This document shows positions 8,688 to 16,724 of a DNA stretch of 64,000 nt, one piece after another. Under the pieces are notes generated by a model. It saw only the letters and a program-made list of their open reading frames with translations. It searched no databases and had not been told where the DNA came from. The DNA comes from Gluconacetobacter liquefaciens (GTDB lineage: Bacteria; Pseudomonadota; Alphaproteobacteria; Acetobacterales; Acetobacteraceae): NCBI RefSeq assembly GCF_003350405.1, contig NZ_QQAW01000002.1:558001-622000 (forward strand), read 5' to 3'. Each line of letters begins with the position of its first letter. The first letter of the stretch is position 1. Both the position numbers and the translations under genes were made by a program.

Positions 8688-9785
8688 ATGTTCGTGCAGA
8701 TCGGGCCCTGCCGGAATGCCGTCGTGACGGCCCGGTTGTCGGCCGGCAACGGGGAGGATCGGGTCATTCGACAGGACAGCGCCAACCTCGACGCGCGAGG
8801 GCAGGAAAAACTCGAACGTCTGGACGTGACCCTTTTCCGGATCGACAGGACACTCGAGTTGCCCATTGGAACGCAGCTCAAGGGGCAGATCGAATATGGC
8901 ATCGGCCTGGGCGTCATCCGGCCGGGCCAGAGGTTGCCTCCGGTACGTGAGCTGGCCGAGCGGCTGGGCATTTCCCCGGTGACGGTGGGGCAGGTCTATG
9001 CCGAACTCAAGCGTGGCGGTGTGTTGCGCGGACGGACGGGGGCGGGGACTTTCGTTGCCGACCTGATGGCCGGATGGCCCACGCGCGGTGGGCGTGGTTC
9101 GGAGATTCAGTCATCCATCGATGCGCTGGTAACCCGTGCCCGAGCGCTGGGGTTGAGTACGAGCGAGGTTCTGGGCCTGGTCAGCGCGCGGATGGAGGGC
9201 GGTGGCTTGGGCGTGCCGCCACCATCGGTGATGGTCGTCGGCAATTTCATGCAGACCACGATTGCCTATTGTCGGCAGATGGAACGGCTAAGCGAAGGAA
9301 AAGTGCGTTTTCTGCCGACGACCGTCACCCAGTTGCAGACTAATCCTTCGGAACGGCAACGTGTTGACTTGTGTCAGATGGCTGTGACATTTGCTCACCG
9401 GCGTGCGGAAGTCGCGCGTATGCTGCCCGGGTTGGGTGTGGCGGTCATTACCTTCATTCCGTCAATGGAGACTCGGATGAAGTTGGCACAGATCGATCCC
9501 GGGAGTCGCGTTGTTCTCGTCGTCATCAATCCGGAATTTGCTGGGTCGATGAAAGCGGGCGTCGAGCAGTTCGCTCCCCATATCACGGAGCCTGCCGTCG
9601 TCCTGATTGATGCGCCGGAATGCCAGGACCTGATGAAGAATGCCGACGTGATTGTCTATGCGACAGGCGCGGATGATCTCGGGCTGAAATTTCCCGATGA
9701 ATCGGTCTATTTCGAGTATCAGCACACGCCTAACCCCCATGATGTCAGCCGCCTGATCGCTGAGTTGACCACACGGCTGCCATGA
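8688..9785 (+). CDS. GntR-family transcriptional regulator
   Basis: DNA-binding regulator with a standard GntR winged helix (about residues 50-125: GTQLKGQIEYGI, RPGQRLPPVRELAERLGIS, TVGQVYAELKRGGVL, GRTGAGTFV). The long C-terminal part (about 150-365) does not look like FadR, HutC or MocR domains; alternating strand/helix segments such as PPSVMVVGNF, GVAVITFIP and RVVLVVINPEF suggest a Rossmann-like effector domain, unassigned. The start is uncertain: no good ribosome site precedes ATG 8688 and the first ~45 residues look unconserved. It lies divergent from the TonB operon and 24 nt before the creatininase gene, so it probably controls both. Confidence 0.85.
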   Translation: MFVQIGPCRNAVVTARLSAGNGEDRVIRQDSANLDARGQEKLERLDVTLFRIDRTLELPIGTQLKGQIEYGIGLGVIRPGQRLPPVRELAERLGISPVTVGQVYAELKRGGVLRGRTGAGTFVADLMAGWPTRGGRGSEIQSSIDALVTRARALGLSTSEVLGLVSARMEGGGLGVPPPSVMVVGNFMQTTIAYCRQMERLSEGKVRFLPTTVTQLQTNPSERQRVDLCQMAVTFAHRRAEVARMLPGLGVAVITFIPSMETRMKLAQIDPGSRVVLVVINPEFAGSMKAGVEQFAPHITEPAVVLIDAPECQDLMKNADVIVYATGADDLGLKFPDESVYFEYQHTPNPHDVSRLIAELTTRLP

Positions 9786-9809
9786 AGGGCGCCTGTTACA
9801 GGAAAAATC

Positions 9810-10505
9810 ATGAATTTACGCGAGATGAACTGGATGCAGGTCGAGGCCTATCTGGAGGAGGATGACCGCATCGTTGTTCCGCTCGGTTCGACCGAGCAGC
9901 ATGCTTATCTAAGCCTGTTCACGGATGCGATCTTGGCCGAGCGTGTGGCGCTTGAAGCGTGTGCGCCACTGGGCGTACCGGTCTGCCCTGTCGTTCCGTA
10001 TGGCATGACACCGCGCTTTCTGGCTTATCCCGGTACGATTTCCCTTCGCAGCGAAACCTACCTTGCTCTCCTTGAGGACCTGCTTGCCAGTCTGTATGGC
10101 CAGGGATTCCGGCGTTTCGTGTTCGTGAATGGTCATGGCGGCAATACCCCAATCTGGTCGACGCTTTCCTTGTGGTTTGAAGAAAAGCATGATTGCAGAG
10201 CTTTGTTTCATGACTGGTGGCGGTCTTCAGAAACCTGGCGTCTCGTCATGGAGACCGATCCGGTGGCGATGCATGCGTCCTGGATGGAGAATTTTCCGTG
10301 GACGCGTATTGCCGGCATTGCCCAGCCCGACGGCGAAAAACCGGCCATCAAGCCGGAGCAATTGCATGACGCGACGCCGGAAATGGTCCGGGACTGCCTC
10401 GGTGACGGTAATTTTGGCGGGCGTTACGAGCGTGCGGACGCTGAAATGCACGCCATATGGAGCGTTGCGGTCGAGGAGACGCGGCGGATCGTTGCTGCGG
10501 TCTGA
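9810..10505 (+). CDS. Creatininase-family amidohydrolase
   Basis: Metal-dependent amidase of 231 residues. The family hydrolyses small amides, often cyclic (creatinine, formamidopyrimidine intermediates, the mycofactocin precursor). The metal-binding motif GSTEQHAYLSLFTD (Glu29, His31, Asp39) and the loop NGHGGN (about 109-114) are intact, and HASWMEN supplies the late glutamate where many members have HAGxxET. No signal peptide, so cytosolic. It follows the GntR gene by 24 nt on the same strand and faces away from the TonB-POT-CE4-iaaA operon. Substrate unknown; the neighbours suggest an amide or imide released from an imported peptide. Confidence 0.88.
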   Translation: MNLREMNWMQVEAYLEEDDRIVVPLGSTEQHAYLSLFTDAILAERVALEACAPLGVPVCPVVPYGMTPRFLAYPGTISLRSETYLALLEDLLASLYGQGFRRFVFVNGHGGNTPIWSTLSLWFEEKHDCRALFHDWWRSSETWRLVMETDPVAMHASWMENFPWTRIAGIAQPDGEKPAIKPEQLHDATPEMVRDCLGDGNFGGRYERADAEMHAIWSVAVEETRRIVAAV

Positions 10506-10538
10506 ACGTCGGCCAGCATCGGTGCCACCGCGGCAAAA

Positions 10539-11114
10539 CTATTGTTGCGGCGTTTGCTCGTGATGCCGGGCCTGGAAACGTTCGATCGACTGGCGCAGGC
10601 CGGCATCGGGGGCGGCGGGCATCGTGTCGTGGTAGGTGGTACCGTTCCAGACCCAGCGGTCGGTACTGTCCACGATCAGGTCGCGCATGCCGCCGTGGCT
10701 GCGGTGGGACAGGGCGATCGGGCCGCTGACCGAATCCAGCACCTTGACCCAGTCCTTCCGTTCGCGCCGCAGATAGACCGAGGTGGCGCAGCCGGCCGAG
10801 CCGCAGAGATTGGCCGATTGCAATTGCACGAACAATGCCGTGTCTCCGGCGTGGGTCGAGAGCGGGGCGGAGCCGACCAGGACTACGGGGGTATCGCCCT
10901 TCTTTACCGCCGCCGCGAGGTCGGACTGGTTCAGGGTGCGGGCGGTCTGGTCCAGCGCGCCGCCGGGTTGCTGGGCCAGGATGACCGGGTCGCCGCTTTC
11001 GGTTGTGCCGGATGGCTGGTGGCGGGGGGCCGAGAGGGCAGCGGGCGCGTGGGCCAGCGCCATGGCGGCGGCCAGCGGGGCGAGGAGGCGGGTATGACGG
11101 GGTGGGCGAATCAT
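10539..11114 (-). CDS. Exported protein of unknown function
   Basis: A 191-residue protein with a typical signal peptide (MIRPPRHTRLL, then a hydrophobic run ending ALSA). The mature part has a conserved-looking segment with two cysteines (LCGSAGCATSVYL) followed by WVKVLDSVSG, GMRDLIVDS and WVWNGTTY, a pattern I associate with small periplasmic proteins of unassigned function that carry a CGSxGC motif. The ATG at 11114 was chosen because it starts the signal peptide; the frame is open further upstream but reads as unrelated arginine-rich sequence. It converges with the creatininase gene and diverges from the DUF1653 gene. Confidence 0.7.
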   Translation of the reverse strand: MIRPPRHTRLLAPLAAAMALAHAPAALSAPRHQPSGTTESGDPVILAQQPGGALDQTARTLNQSDLAAAVKKGDTPVVLVGSAPLSTHAGDTALFVQLQSANLCGSAGCATSVYLRRERKDWVKVLDSVSGPIALSHRSHGGMRDLIVDSTDRWVWNGTTYHDTMPAAPDAGLRQSIERFQARHHEQTPQQ

Positions 11115-11210
11115 GCGATGAGGTCCGTCGGTTCGCGGGCGGCCTTGTGGGCTGCCTGGGGAGAGGCTGGCTCCGGACCGCGATCCGGAGCCCCGTGAGG
11201 GTAGTAACGC

Positions 11211-11429
11211 ATGAACGAGACCGAAAGGACACGGCCGGGCCTGTACCGTCATTATAAGGGCGGACTATACACCCTGATCTGTGTCGGCCGTCATTCCGAG
11301 ACCGAGGAATGGCTGGTGACCTACCGCAGCGAGGCGCGCGGCGATTACTGGGTACGGCCGCTGGCCATGTGGGTTGAGGATGTGGCGGGAGTACCCCGTT
11401 TCAGCCCCGTTCATGGTGTGGAAGGCTGA
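11211..11429 (+). CDS. DUF1653 domain protein
   Basis: A 72-residue cytosolic protein matching the small DUF1653 family: GLYRHYKGGLYTLICVGRHSETEEWLVTYRS, then an aromatic YWVRPLAMW segment and a C-terminal RF motif. Function unknown. A GAGGG-like ribosome site lies upstream of the ATG. It is 48 nt upstream of the exported adenosine deaminase gene on the same strand and may be cotranscribed with it. Confidence 0.85.
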   Translation: MNETERTRPGLYRHYKGGLYTLICVGRHSETEEWLVTYRSEARGDYWVRPLAMWVEDVAGVPRFSPVHGVEG

Positions 11430-11477
11430 CGGGTGCGGCCTGTTGCGTTTTGGAATCGATCGCCGCACCATCGCCTG

Positions 11478-13079
11478 ATGTCACGATTCTTCATTGTCTC
11501 TGGTCTGGCCGCCGGCCTGCTTGTGTCTGGTGCGGCCGCCGCCGCTGCCGCCGCTGCCGCCGCGCCCTCGTCCGATGCCGCGTCGCGCGCGTTCGTGCTG
11601 CTGGATCGCGATCCGGCCCGGCTGGAAGAATTGCTGCGCGCCATGCCCAAGGGGGCGGACCTGCATAATCATCTGGCCGGCGCGATTTATGCCGAGAACA
11701 TGCTGGATTGGGCGGCGCAGGATGGGCTGTGCGTGTCGCCCGCGCAGGGGCGGATTCTCAAGGGCGCCTGTGCGCCGGGTGATACCGGGCGGGTTCGGGC
11801 CGCCGAACTTGCCGGCAAGCCGGATGTGCGGGCCGACATGATCGATGCGCTGTCGATGCGTGATTTCGTGCCGACGGCCTCGGACCGGTCGGGCCATGAC
11901 CATTTCTTCGCGACCTTCGGGCGTTTCACGGCCGTGCAGGCGACCCATGGCGGCGACATGCTGGCCGAAGCGGTGACGCACGCGGCCGGCGATCATGTGC
12001 TGTATCTGGAATTGATGATCTCGCCCCAGCTTGGCCCGGTGGCGGGGCTGGGAGTGCGGCACCCCTTGCAGGGGGAGGCTTTTGCCGAGGCCGATCGCGC
12101 CATTGTCGCCGAATTGCCGGCGCTGGTCGGGGCGGCGCAGCAGGAGGTCGATGCGATGGAGGCGCGGATGCGGGCCGTGCTGCATTGCGGGACCGCGCAG
12201 GCCGCGCCGGGATGCGGGGTGGCGGTGCGCTATCTGTACCAGACCATCCGCACCATGCCGCCGGCCATGGTCTTTCCGCAGCTTGATTTCGGCTACGCCT
12301 TGGTCAAGGCCGATCCGCGCTTTGTCGGCGTGAATATCGTGGCGCCGGAGGACGATGCGGTGGCGATGCGGGATTATGGCCTGCACATGCGGATGTTCGG
12401 TTGGCTGGCGGCGCGTGATCCGGGGGTGAAGCTGTCGCTTCATGCCGGGGAACTGGCGCCGGGGCTGGTGCCGCCCGAAGGGTTGCGGGACCATATCCGG
12501 CAGGCGGTGGAGATCGCGGGCGCGCGGCGGATCGGGCATGGGGTCGATATTCTGCATGAAGACGATCCGGACGGGCTGATGGCGGAAATGGCGCGGCGCC
12601 GGGTGATGGTGGAGATCAACCTGACCAGCAATGACGTCATTCTCGGCATTGCCGGGGCGGGGCATCCGTTCAACGCCTATCGCGCGGCGGGGGTGCCGGT
12701 GGCGCTGTCGACCGATGACGAGGGCGTGTCGCGCATCGACCTGACGCATGAATATGCACGGGCGGCGACGGTCTATGCGCTGGATTATGCCGCGTTGCGC
12801 GACCTTTCACGTTCCGGGCTGGAATATGCCTTCGTCCCCGGTGACAGTCTGTGGCGCGGGGTGACGCCGTTCCGCATGGTCGCGGCCTGTGCCCCTGTCC
12901 CGGCAGGGGCGGTGCCTGAAGCGGGGGCGTGCCATGATTTTCTGGCTACGAGCGAGAAGGCGCGGCTGCAATGGACGCTGGAAGCGCGTCTGCATGATTT
13001 CGAAACCACGATGATCCGCGCGGCGGGACTGGGTGCGTCGCCCACAGCCGCGCGTGCGAAAGGGCATGGACCGGCATGA
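11478..13079 (+). CDS. Exported adenosine deaminase-like metallohydrolase
   Basis: Adenosine deaminase/AMP deaminase superfamily enzyme of 533 residues, expected to convert adenosine to inosine outside the cytoplasm. Signal peptide: MSRFFIVSGLAAGLLVSG followed by a long alanine run. Zinc and catalytic motifs are complete: MPKGADLHNHLAGA (HxH), KLSLHAGEL, RIGHGVDI and LSTDDEGVS. Length and the signal peptide match the secreted (ADGF-like) branch more than the ~330-residue cytosolic enzyme. ATG 11478 is chosen because it begins the signal peptide. The stop overlaps the next gene by 4 nt (ATGA), coupling it to the NUP-family protein. Confidence 0.9.
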   Translation: MSRFFIVSGLAAGLLVSGAAAAAAAAAAAPSSDAASRAFVLLDRDPARLEELLRAMPKGADLHNHLAGAIYAENMLDWAAQDGLCVSPAQGRILKGACAPGDTGRVRAAELAGKPDVRADMIDALSMRDFVPTASDRSGHDHFFATFGRFTAVQATHGGDMLAEAVTHAAGDHVLYLELMISPQLGPVAGLGVRHPLQGEAFAEADRAIVAELPALVGAAQQEVDAMEARMRAVLHCGTAQAAPGCGVAVRYLYQTIRTMPPAMVFPQLDFGYALVKADPRFVGVNIVAPEDDAVAMRDYGLHMRMFGWLAARDPGVKLSLHAGELAPGLVPPEGLRDHIRQAVEIAGARRIGHGVDILHEDDPDGLMAEMARRRVMVEINLTSNDVILGIAGAGHPFNAYRAAGVPVALSTDDEGVSRIDLTHEYARAATVYALDYAALRDLSRSGLEYAFVPGDSLWRGVTPFRMVAACAPVPAGAVPEAGACHDFLATSEKARLQWTLEARLHDFETTMIRAAGLGASPTAARAKGHGPA

Positions 13080-14194
13080 GGACACACATGTTGCGGAAAC
13101 GATCGGCGCTGCGGCTGGCGGGGGCCTGTCTGCTGGCCGGGATGGTTGCCGGCGGCGGGGCTGCTGCCCATGCCGAGCAGATTCCCGTGCGTGTGGTCGT
13201 GGTGACCACCTTCGAGATCGGCAAGGATACCGGTGACGTGCCGGGCGAGTTCCAGACCTGGGTGGAGAAACTGCCGCTGAAGCAGGAACTGGCGGCACCG
13301 GGCACTTACCATGGGGTGATGCGCTACAATCCGGACCTCCAGGTGCTGGGTATTTCCGCCGGTGAGGGGCCGGAGCACATGGCATCGGCCATCACTGCCC
13401 TGGTGCTGGACCCGCGTTTTGATCTGCGGCGTGCTTACTTCGTGCTGGCCGGGATCGCCGGAATCAATCCAAATGTCGCGTCGATCGGCGGGGCGGTGTG
13501 GGCACCGCGCGTTATCAATGGCGGACTGGCGCATGCAGTCGATGCGCGGGAGATTCCTGCCGATTGGCCGGACGGATACACGCCGGTGCAAGGCAGCACG
13601 CCGACCGACAGCCCGGTACCTCCTTTGCATTCGCTCTCGGGCGACATGGCCTATACGCTCAATCCCGCGCTGGTGAGCTGGGCCTATAATCTGACGCGCT
13701 CGCTGAAGCTGCCGGATTCGGCGGGGCTGAAGGCGATCCGGGGGCGTTATGTGGGGTACCCGCAGGCGCAGAAGCCGCCTGCCGTGCTGATGGGCGATAC
13801 GCTCTCCAGCGAGACGTTCTGGGTCGGCGAGCGGATGAATCGCTGGGCTGAGCGGTGGGTCGGCTACTGGACGCAGGGCAAGGGCACCTTTGCGACGACC
13901 GCCGAGGAGGAAATCGGCCTGATGCAGGCGCTGACGCTACAGGCGCAGGCCGGGCGCGTGGACCCCGACCGGGTGCTGGTGCTGCGGACGGGCAGCAATT
14001 TCGATATGCCGCCGCCGGGGGAAAGTGCAGCCGAACTGCTGAAATCCGAGGCCAGCGAGGGCGGATATTCAGGCTATCTGCCCTCGATCGCCGCCGCCTA
14101 TCAGGTGGGCAGCGTCGTGGTGCGCGAGCTGGCGCTGCATTGGGACCGCTATGCCGACCATGTGCCGGGGACGCCGGTCGCGCAGGGCAAATAG
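13076..14194 (+). CDS. Purine nucleoside permease (NUP)-family protein
   Basis: A 372-residue exported protein resembling the fungal/bacterial NUP family (named after the Candida purine nucleoside permease). A signal peptide (MLRKRSALRLAGACLLAG, ending AHA) is followed by VVVVTTFEIGKDTGDVPGE, GEGPEHMASAITALVL, FVLAGIAGINPNVASIGG and a late LRTGSNFDMPPPG. There are no transmembrane helices besides the signal, so it is probably a periplasmic nucleoside-processing or binding protein; the fold resembles nucleoside phosphorylases. It is coupled by ATGA to the exported adenosine deaminase, so together they probably handle external purine nucleosides. Confidence 0.87.
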   Translation: MRTHMLRKRSALRLAGACLLAGMVAGGGAAAHAEQIPVRVVVVTTFEIGKDTGDVPGEFQTWVEKLPLKQELAAPGTYHGVMRYNPDLQVLGISAGEGPEHMASAITALVLDPRFDLRRAYFVLAGIAGINPNVASIGGAVWAPRVINGGLAHAVDAREIPADWPDGYTPVQGSTPTDSPVPPLHSLSGDMAYTLNPALVSWAYNLTRSLKLPDSAGLKAIRGRYVGYPQAQKPPAVLMGDTLSSETFWVGERMNRWAERWVGYWTQGKGTFATTAEEEIGLMQALTLQAQAGRVDPDRVLVLRTGSNFDMPPPGESAAELLKSEASEGGYSGYLPSIAAAYQVGSVVVRELALHWDRYADHVPGTPVAQGK

Positions 14195-14198
14195 CCCC

Positions 14199-14951
14199 TT
14201 ATTGCGGCCAGCCCGCTGCGATGTGGGCTGCCAGGTCGTCGAGGATCGCCTGGGTGAGGGCCGCGACCTGATCGTCGGTGGCGGCCGAGCCCTGGCGGGT
14301 GAGGACGGCGCGCTGGTGCAGCAGGGGCTGGTGTTCGTCCCGTGGGATGATCGACCAGTCGGCAGCCAGTGACGCCGTGCCGTCATGTGCGATGTCGAGC
14401 CGGCTGATATTCACTGCCAGGCGCCAGGCCGCGGGTAGAACCTGCGGCTGGTCGGTCACGAACAGGTCGGTGCGGCTCTCGGCCAGTCGCGCGGTAATCA
14501 GGTCGGTGGCGCCGAGCGACAGGCGGCTGGCCCAGCGGCCGGTGGCGCTGCGTTCGATCCGGTTGCCGTCGCGGGCGATCAGGTCCTGGCCATCGAGATA
14601 ATCGGGCAGGGTGACGCGGGCGACCGTGACCACCGGCGTCGTCGGGGTGACGCTGCCGACCGGCACCGCGCCCGTGGCGATGGCCGGCGCGCCCAGCGTG
14701 TAGAACCGCACCGGCGGAGAAGCGCACGCCGCGAGCATGGCCGGTAGCAGCAGGGCGAGCAGGCGCGCTGAAGCATGAGGTGACAAAAACCGCTCTGCCA
14801 GCCGGGCTGCCGAGCGAGAGTCCCGCGTAGCGGCACGCCCAGCGTGTGTCCGCGAGCATCGCAGCGGAGCGGCCTTGATGGCCGTGAGCAGCGAAGCGCA
14901 GCGGACGCGCGTCGGATCGCCGGCAGCCCGGCTGGCAGAGCGGTTTTTCAT
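14199..14951 (-). CDS. ABC transport auxiliary lipoprotein (PqiC/DUF330-like), start altered by a repeat
   Basis: Outer-membrane lipoprotein component of an MCE/Mla-type lipid transport system. The recognisable protein starts at the lipoprotein signal (SPHASARLLALLLPAMLAAC, lipobox LAAC), followed by RFYTLGAP and the beta-rich DUF330 domain ending in AHIAAGWPQ. The ATG at 14951 overlaps the mlaD stop (ATGA), as expected for the original start, but the first ~55 codons are translation of a palindromic element inserted in frame. A TTG at 14786 would start just before the signal peptide and may be used instead (195 residues). Last gene of the mlaE-F-D operon. Confidence 0.82.
   Translation of the reverse strand: MKNRSASRAAGDPTRVRCASLLTAIKAAPLRCSRTHAGRAATRDSRSAARLAERFLSPHASARLLALLLPAMLAACASPPVRFYTLGAPAIATGAVPVGSVTPTTPVVTVARVTLPDYLDGQDLIARDGNRIERSATGRWASRLSLGATDLITARLAESRTDLFVTDQPQVLPAAWRLAVNISRLDIAHDGTASLAADWSIIPRDEHQPLLHQRAVLTRQGSAATDDQVAALTQAILDDLAAHIAAGWPQ
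14787..14948 (+). repeat. Stop-codon-adjacent stem-loop element, copy A
   Basis: About 160 bp bounded by long complementary arms: AAACCGCTCTGCCAGCCGGG at the left and CCCGGCTGGCAGAGCGGTTT at the right. The core (GAGCATCGCAGCGGAGCGG, then CCTTGATGGCCGTGAG) is shared with copies at 30572 and 61904 and contains a small apical hairpin CGGCC-TTGAT-GGCCG. It begins exactly at the mlaD stop codon and occupies the 5' end of the lipoprotein gene without breaking its reading frame. Confidence 0.85.
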
Positions 14952-15922
14952 GGGCGGCGTCCCATTAGGAGGAGTTGCGGATTACGCTCGACGTCGCTGG
15001 CGAAGCCACGCAGGGCGGCGGCGGCGGCGGACAGGTCGCGCAGGGTGGAGTCGATGTTCGCGCGATCGGCCGAGCGGGGTGACGTCATGTCATGCAGGGC
15101 GGACAGACTGTCGCGGGCCTGGATCACCGTATCGTTGGCGCTATGTAGCAATTGGTGCAGGTCGGCGCCTCGGGCGTCGAGCTGCTGGGTGCCGGTGTTG
15201 GCCAGGCGGTCGATGGCCGTCAGCGTCGTGTCCAGCCGCTGCTCCAGACTCTGGATGGCGTGGGTCGCGCTGTCGACGGCGATGCGTGAATGGTCGGACG
15301 TCTCTTTTATGCTGTCGACCAGCGGGGGCAGGTCCTGATCCAGTCGTTCGCTCAATTGCTTGATGCTGGCCAGAGCGGCCTGGGCGTTGTCGGCCAGTTC
15401 CTTCAGAGGCAGTTGGGTCAGGGTTTCCTGCACCTTCTGGATCGCGGACTGGCGGGTGGGAATTTCGATATCCTTGCCGGTCACGATATCGGGGTGCAGC
15501 ACGGCGGGAGCTGAGGGGTCGAAATCGAGATCGATTTCGGACTGGCCGGTGACGAAGCTCTGCATGTTGAGCGAGGCGCGCAGCCCGTGGTCGATCATGT
15601 TCTGCAGGCTCAGGCTGCGGTGCGTGCCCGAGGCGCCGGCGATGGAGATGTTGTTGGGCTGGAGCTGGACCGACACGGGGATATAGGCGGCGTGGGTCCG
15701 GGCATCATAGGTGATCGAGATAGCATCGACCGCGCCGACCCGGACCCCGCGGAACGTGACCGGCGCGCCGATGCTCAGGCCCGACGTCGAGCCCTGAAAG
15801 ACCACGGTCGCTTCCCGCGTGGGCGAGAAGAGATTGAAATTGCCGAAGAAGACCAGGGCCCCCATGCCCAGGGCCACGCCTCCGACGACAAAGGCGCCAA
15901 CGATCGTTTCTCGATTTGCCAT
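14948..15922 (-). CDS. mlaD: MCE-domain substrate-binding protein of a lipid ABC transporter
   Basis: Inner-membrane-anchored periplasmic protein carrying phospholipids between membranes in Mla-like systems. The 324 residues comprise one N-terminal transmembrane helix (about 7-29, IVGAFVVGGVALGMGALVFF), one MCE domain (about 38-120, VVFQGSTSGLSIGAPVTFRG), then a long helical/coiled-coil tail with many heptad leucines. Only one MCE repeat is present. The tail is longer than in E. coli MlaD, as is common in alphaproteobacteria. It follows mlaF by 3 nt, and its stop overlaps the ATG of the lipoprotein gene. Confidence 0.9.
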   Translation of the reverse strand: MANRETIVGAFVVGGVALGMGALVFFGNFNLFSPTREATVVFQGSTSGLSIGAPVTFRGVRVGAVDAISITYDARTHAAYIPVSVQLQPNNISIAGASGTHRSLSLQNMIDHGLRASLNMQSFVTGQSEIDLDFDPSAPAVLHPDIVTGKDIEIPTRQSAIQKVQETLTQLPLKELADNAQAALASIKQLSERLDQDLPPLVDSIKETSDHSRIAVDSATHAIQSLEQRLDTTLTAIDRLANTGTQQLDARGADLHQLLHSANDTVIQARDSLSALHDMTSPRSADRANIDSTLRDLSAAAAALRGFASDVERNPQLLLMGRRP

Positions 15923-15925
15923 GGG

Positions 15926-16723
15926 TCAGTCGGTCCTCCCGGACTCGGTTTCGCGTTCGCGGTGCATGAAGGCGTGGACCTGCGGTTCGTCGCAGTGATC
16001 GTGGAGCCAGGACGGTGCGCCATGGGCGATCGGGGTCTTGGTCTTGGCGTCGAGGAAGATCCCGTCATCGGCGATCTTGAACAGGCTGGGCAGTTCGTGG
16101 CTGACGATGACGATGGTGGCACCCAGCCCGTCGCGCAGGTTCAGGATCAGGTCGTCGAGCCGGGCAGAGGTGATCGGGTCGAGCCCGGCAGAGGGTTCGT
16201 CGAAGAACAGGATGTCCGGGTCCAGCGCCATGGCGCGGGCCAGACCGGCGCGCTTTTTCATGCCGCCGCTGACTTCCGACGGGTACTGGTCGATGGCATG
16301 CAGCATGCCGACCAGCCCCAGCTTGAGTTCCACCTGGTTGCGGATGGTGGCGGCGTCCATTTTCGTGAGCATTTGCATCGGCAGGGCGACGTTTTCGCCG
16401 ACGGTGAGCGAACTCCACAACGCTGCGCTCTGGAACAGCACGCCGAAGCGCCGGCTGACCGTCTGGCGGTGGGCCGGGTCGGATGTCCAGTAATCCTCGC
16501 CATCGACCAGGTAATGACCGGCGGCGGGCTTCAGCAGGCCGATCATGCTTTTGAGGACGGTGCTCTTGCCGCAGCCCGATCCGCCCATGACGGCGAAGAT
16601 GCTGCCGCGCTTGATGTCGAAGGAGATGCCCTTCTGGATCACTTTCGGCCCGAATGCGAGGGTGACGTCCTGGAGGGACATCAGGGTTTCGCGGCTGTCG
16701 GTGTCGGGGGTTTGGGGCGCCAT
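15926..16723 (-). CDS. mlaF: ATP-binding protein of Mla-type lipid ABC transporter
   Basis: Cytosolic ATPase of 265 residues. Walker A GGSGCGKST, Q-loop FGVLFQSAALW, ABC signature VSGGMKKRAGLARA and Walker B ILFFDEPSAGLDP are all present, and the sequence is of the MlaF/Ttg2A type. ATG 16723 begins directly after the mlaE stop; an upstream ATG lies inside mlaE in a different frame and is not used. Together with mlaE, mlaD and the DUF330 lipoprotein it makes a complete ABC system, probably keeping outer-membrane lipid asymmetry. Confidence 0.93.
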   Translation of the reverse strand: MAPQTPDTDSRETLMSLQDVTLAFGPKVIQKGISFDIKRGSIFAVMGGSGCGKSTVLKSMIGLLKPAAGHYLVDGEDYWTSDPAHRQTVSRRFGVLFQSAALWSSLTVGENVALPMQMLTKMDAATIRNQVELKLGLVGMLHAIDQYPSEVSGGMKKRAGLARAMALDPDILFFDEPSAGLDPITSARLDDLILNLRDGLGATIVIVSHELPSLFKIADDGIFLDAKTKTPIAHGAPSWLHDHCDEPQVHAFMHRERETESGRTD

Positions 16724-16724
16724 G

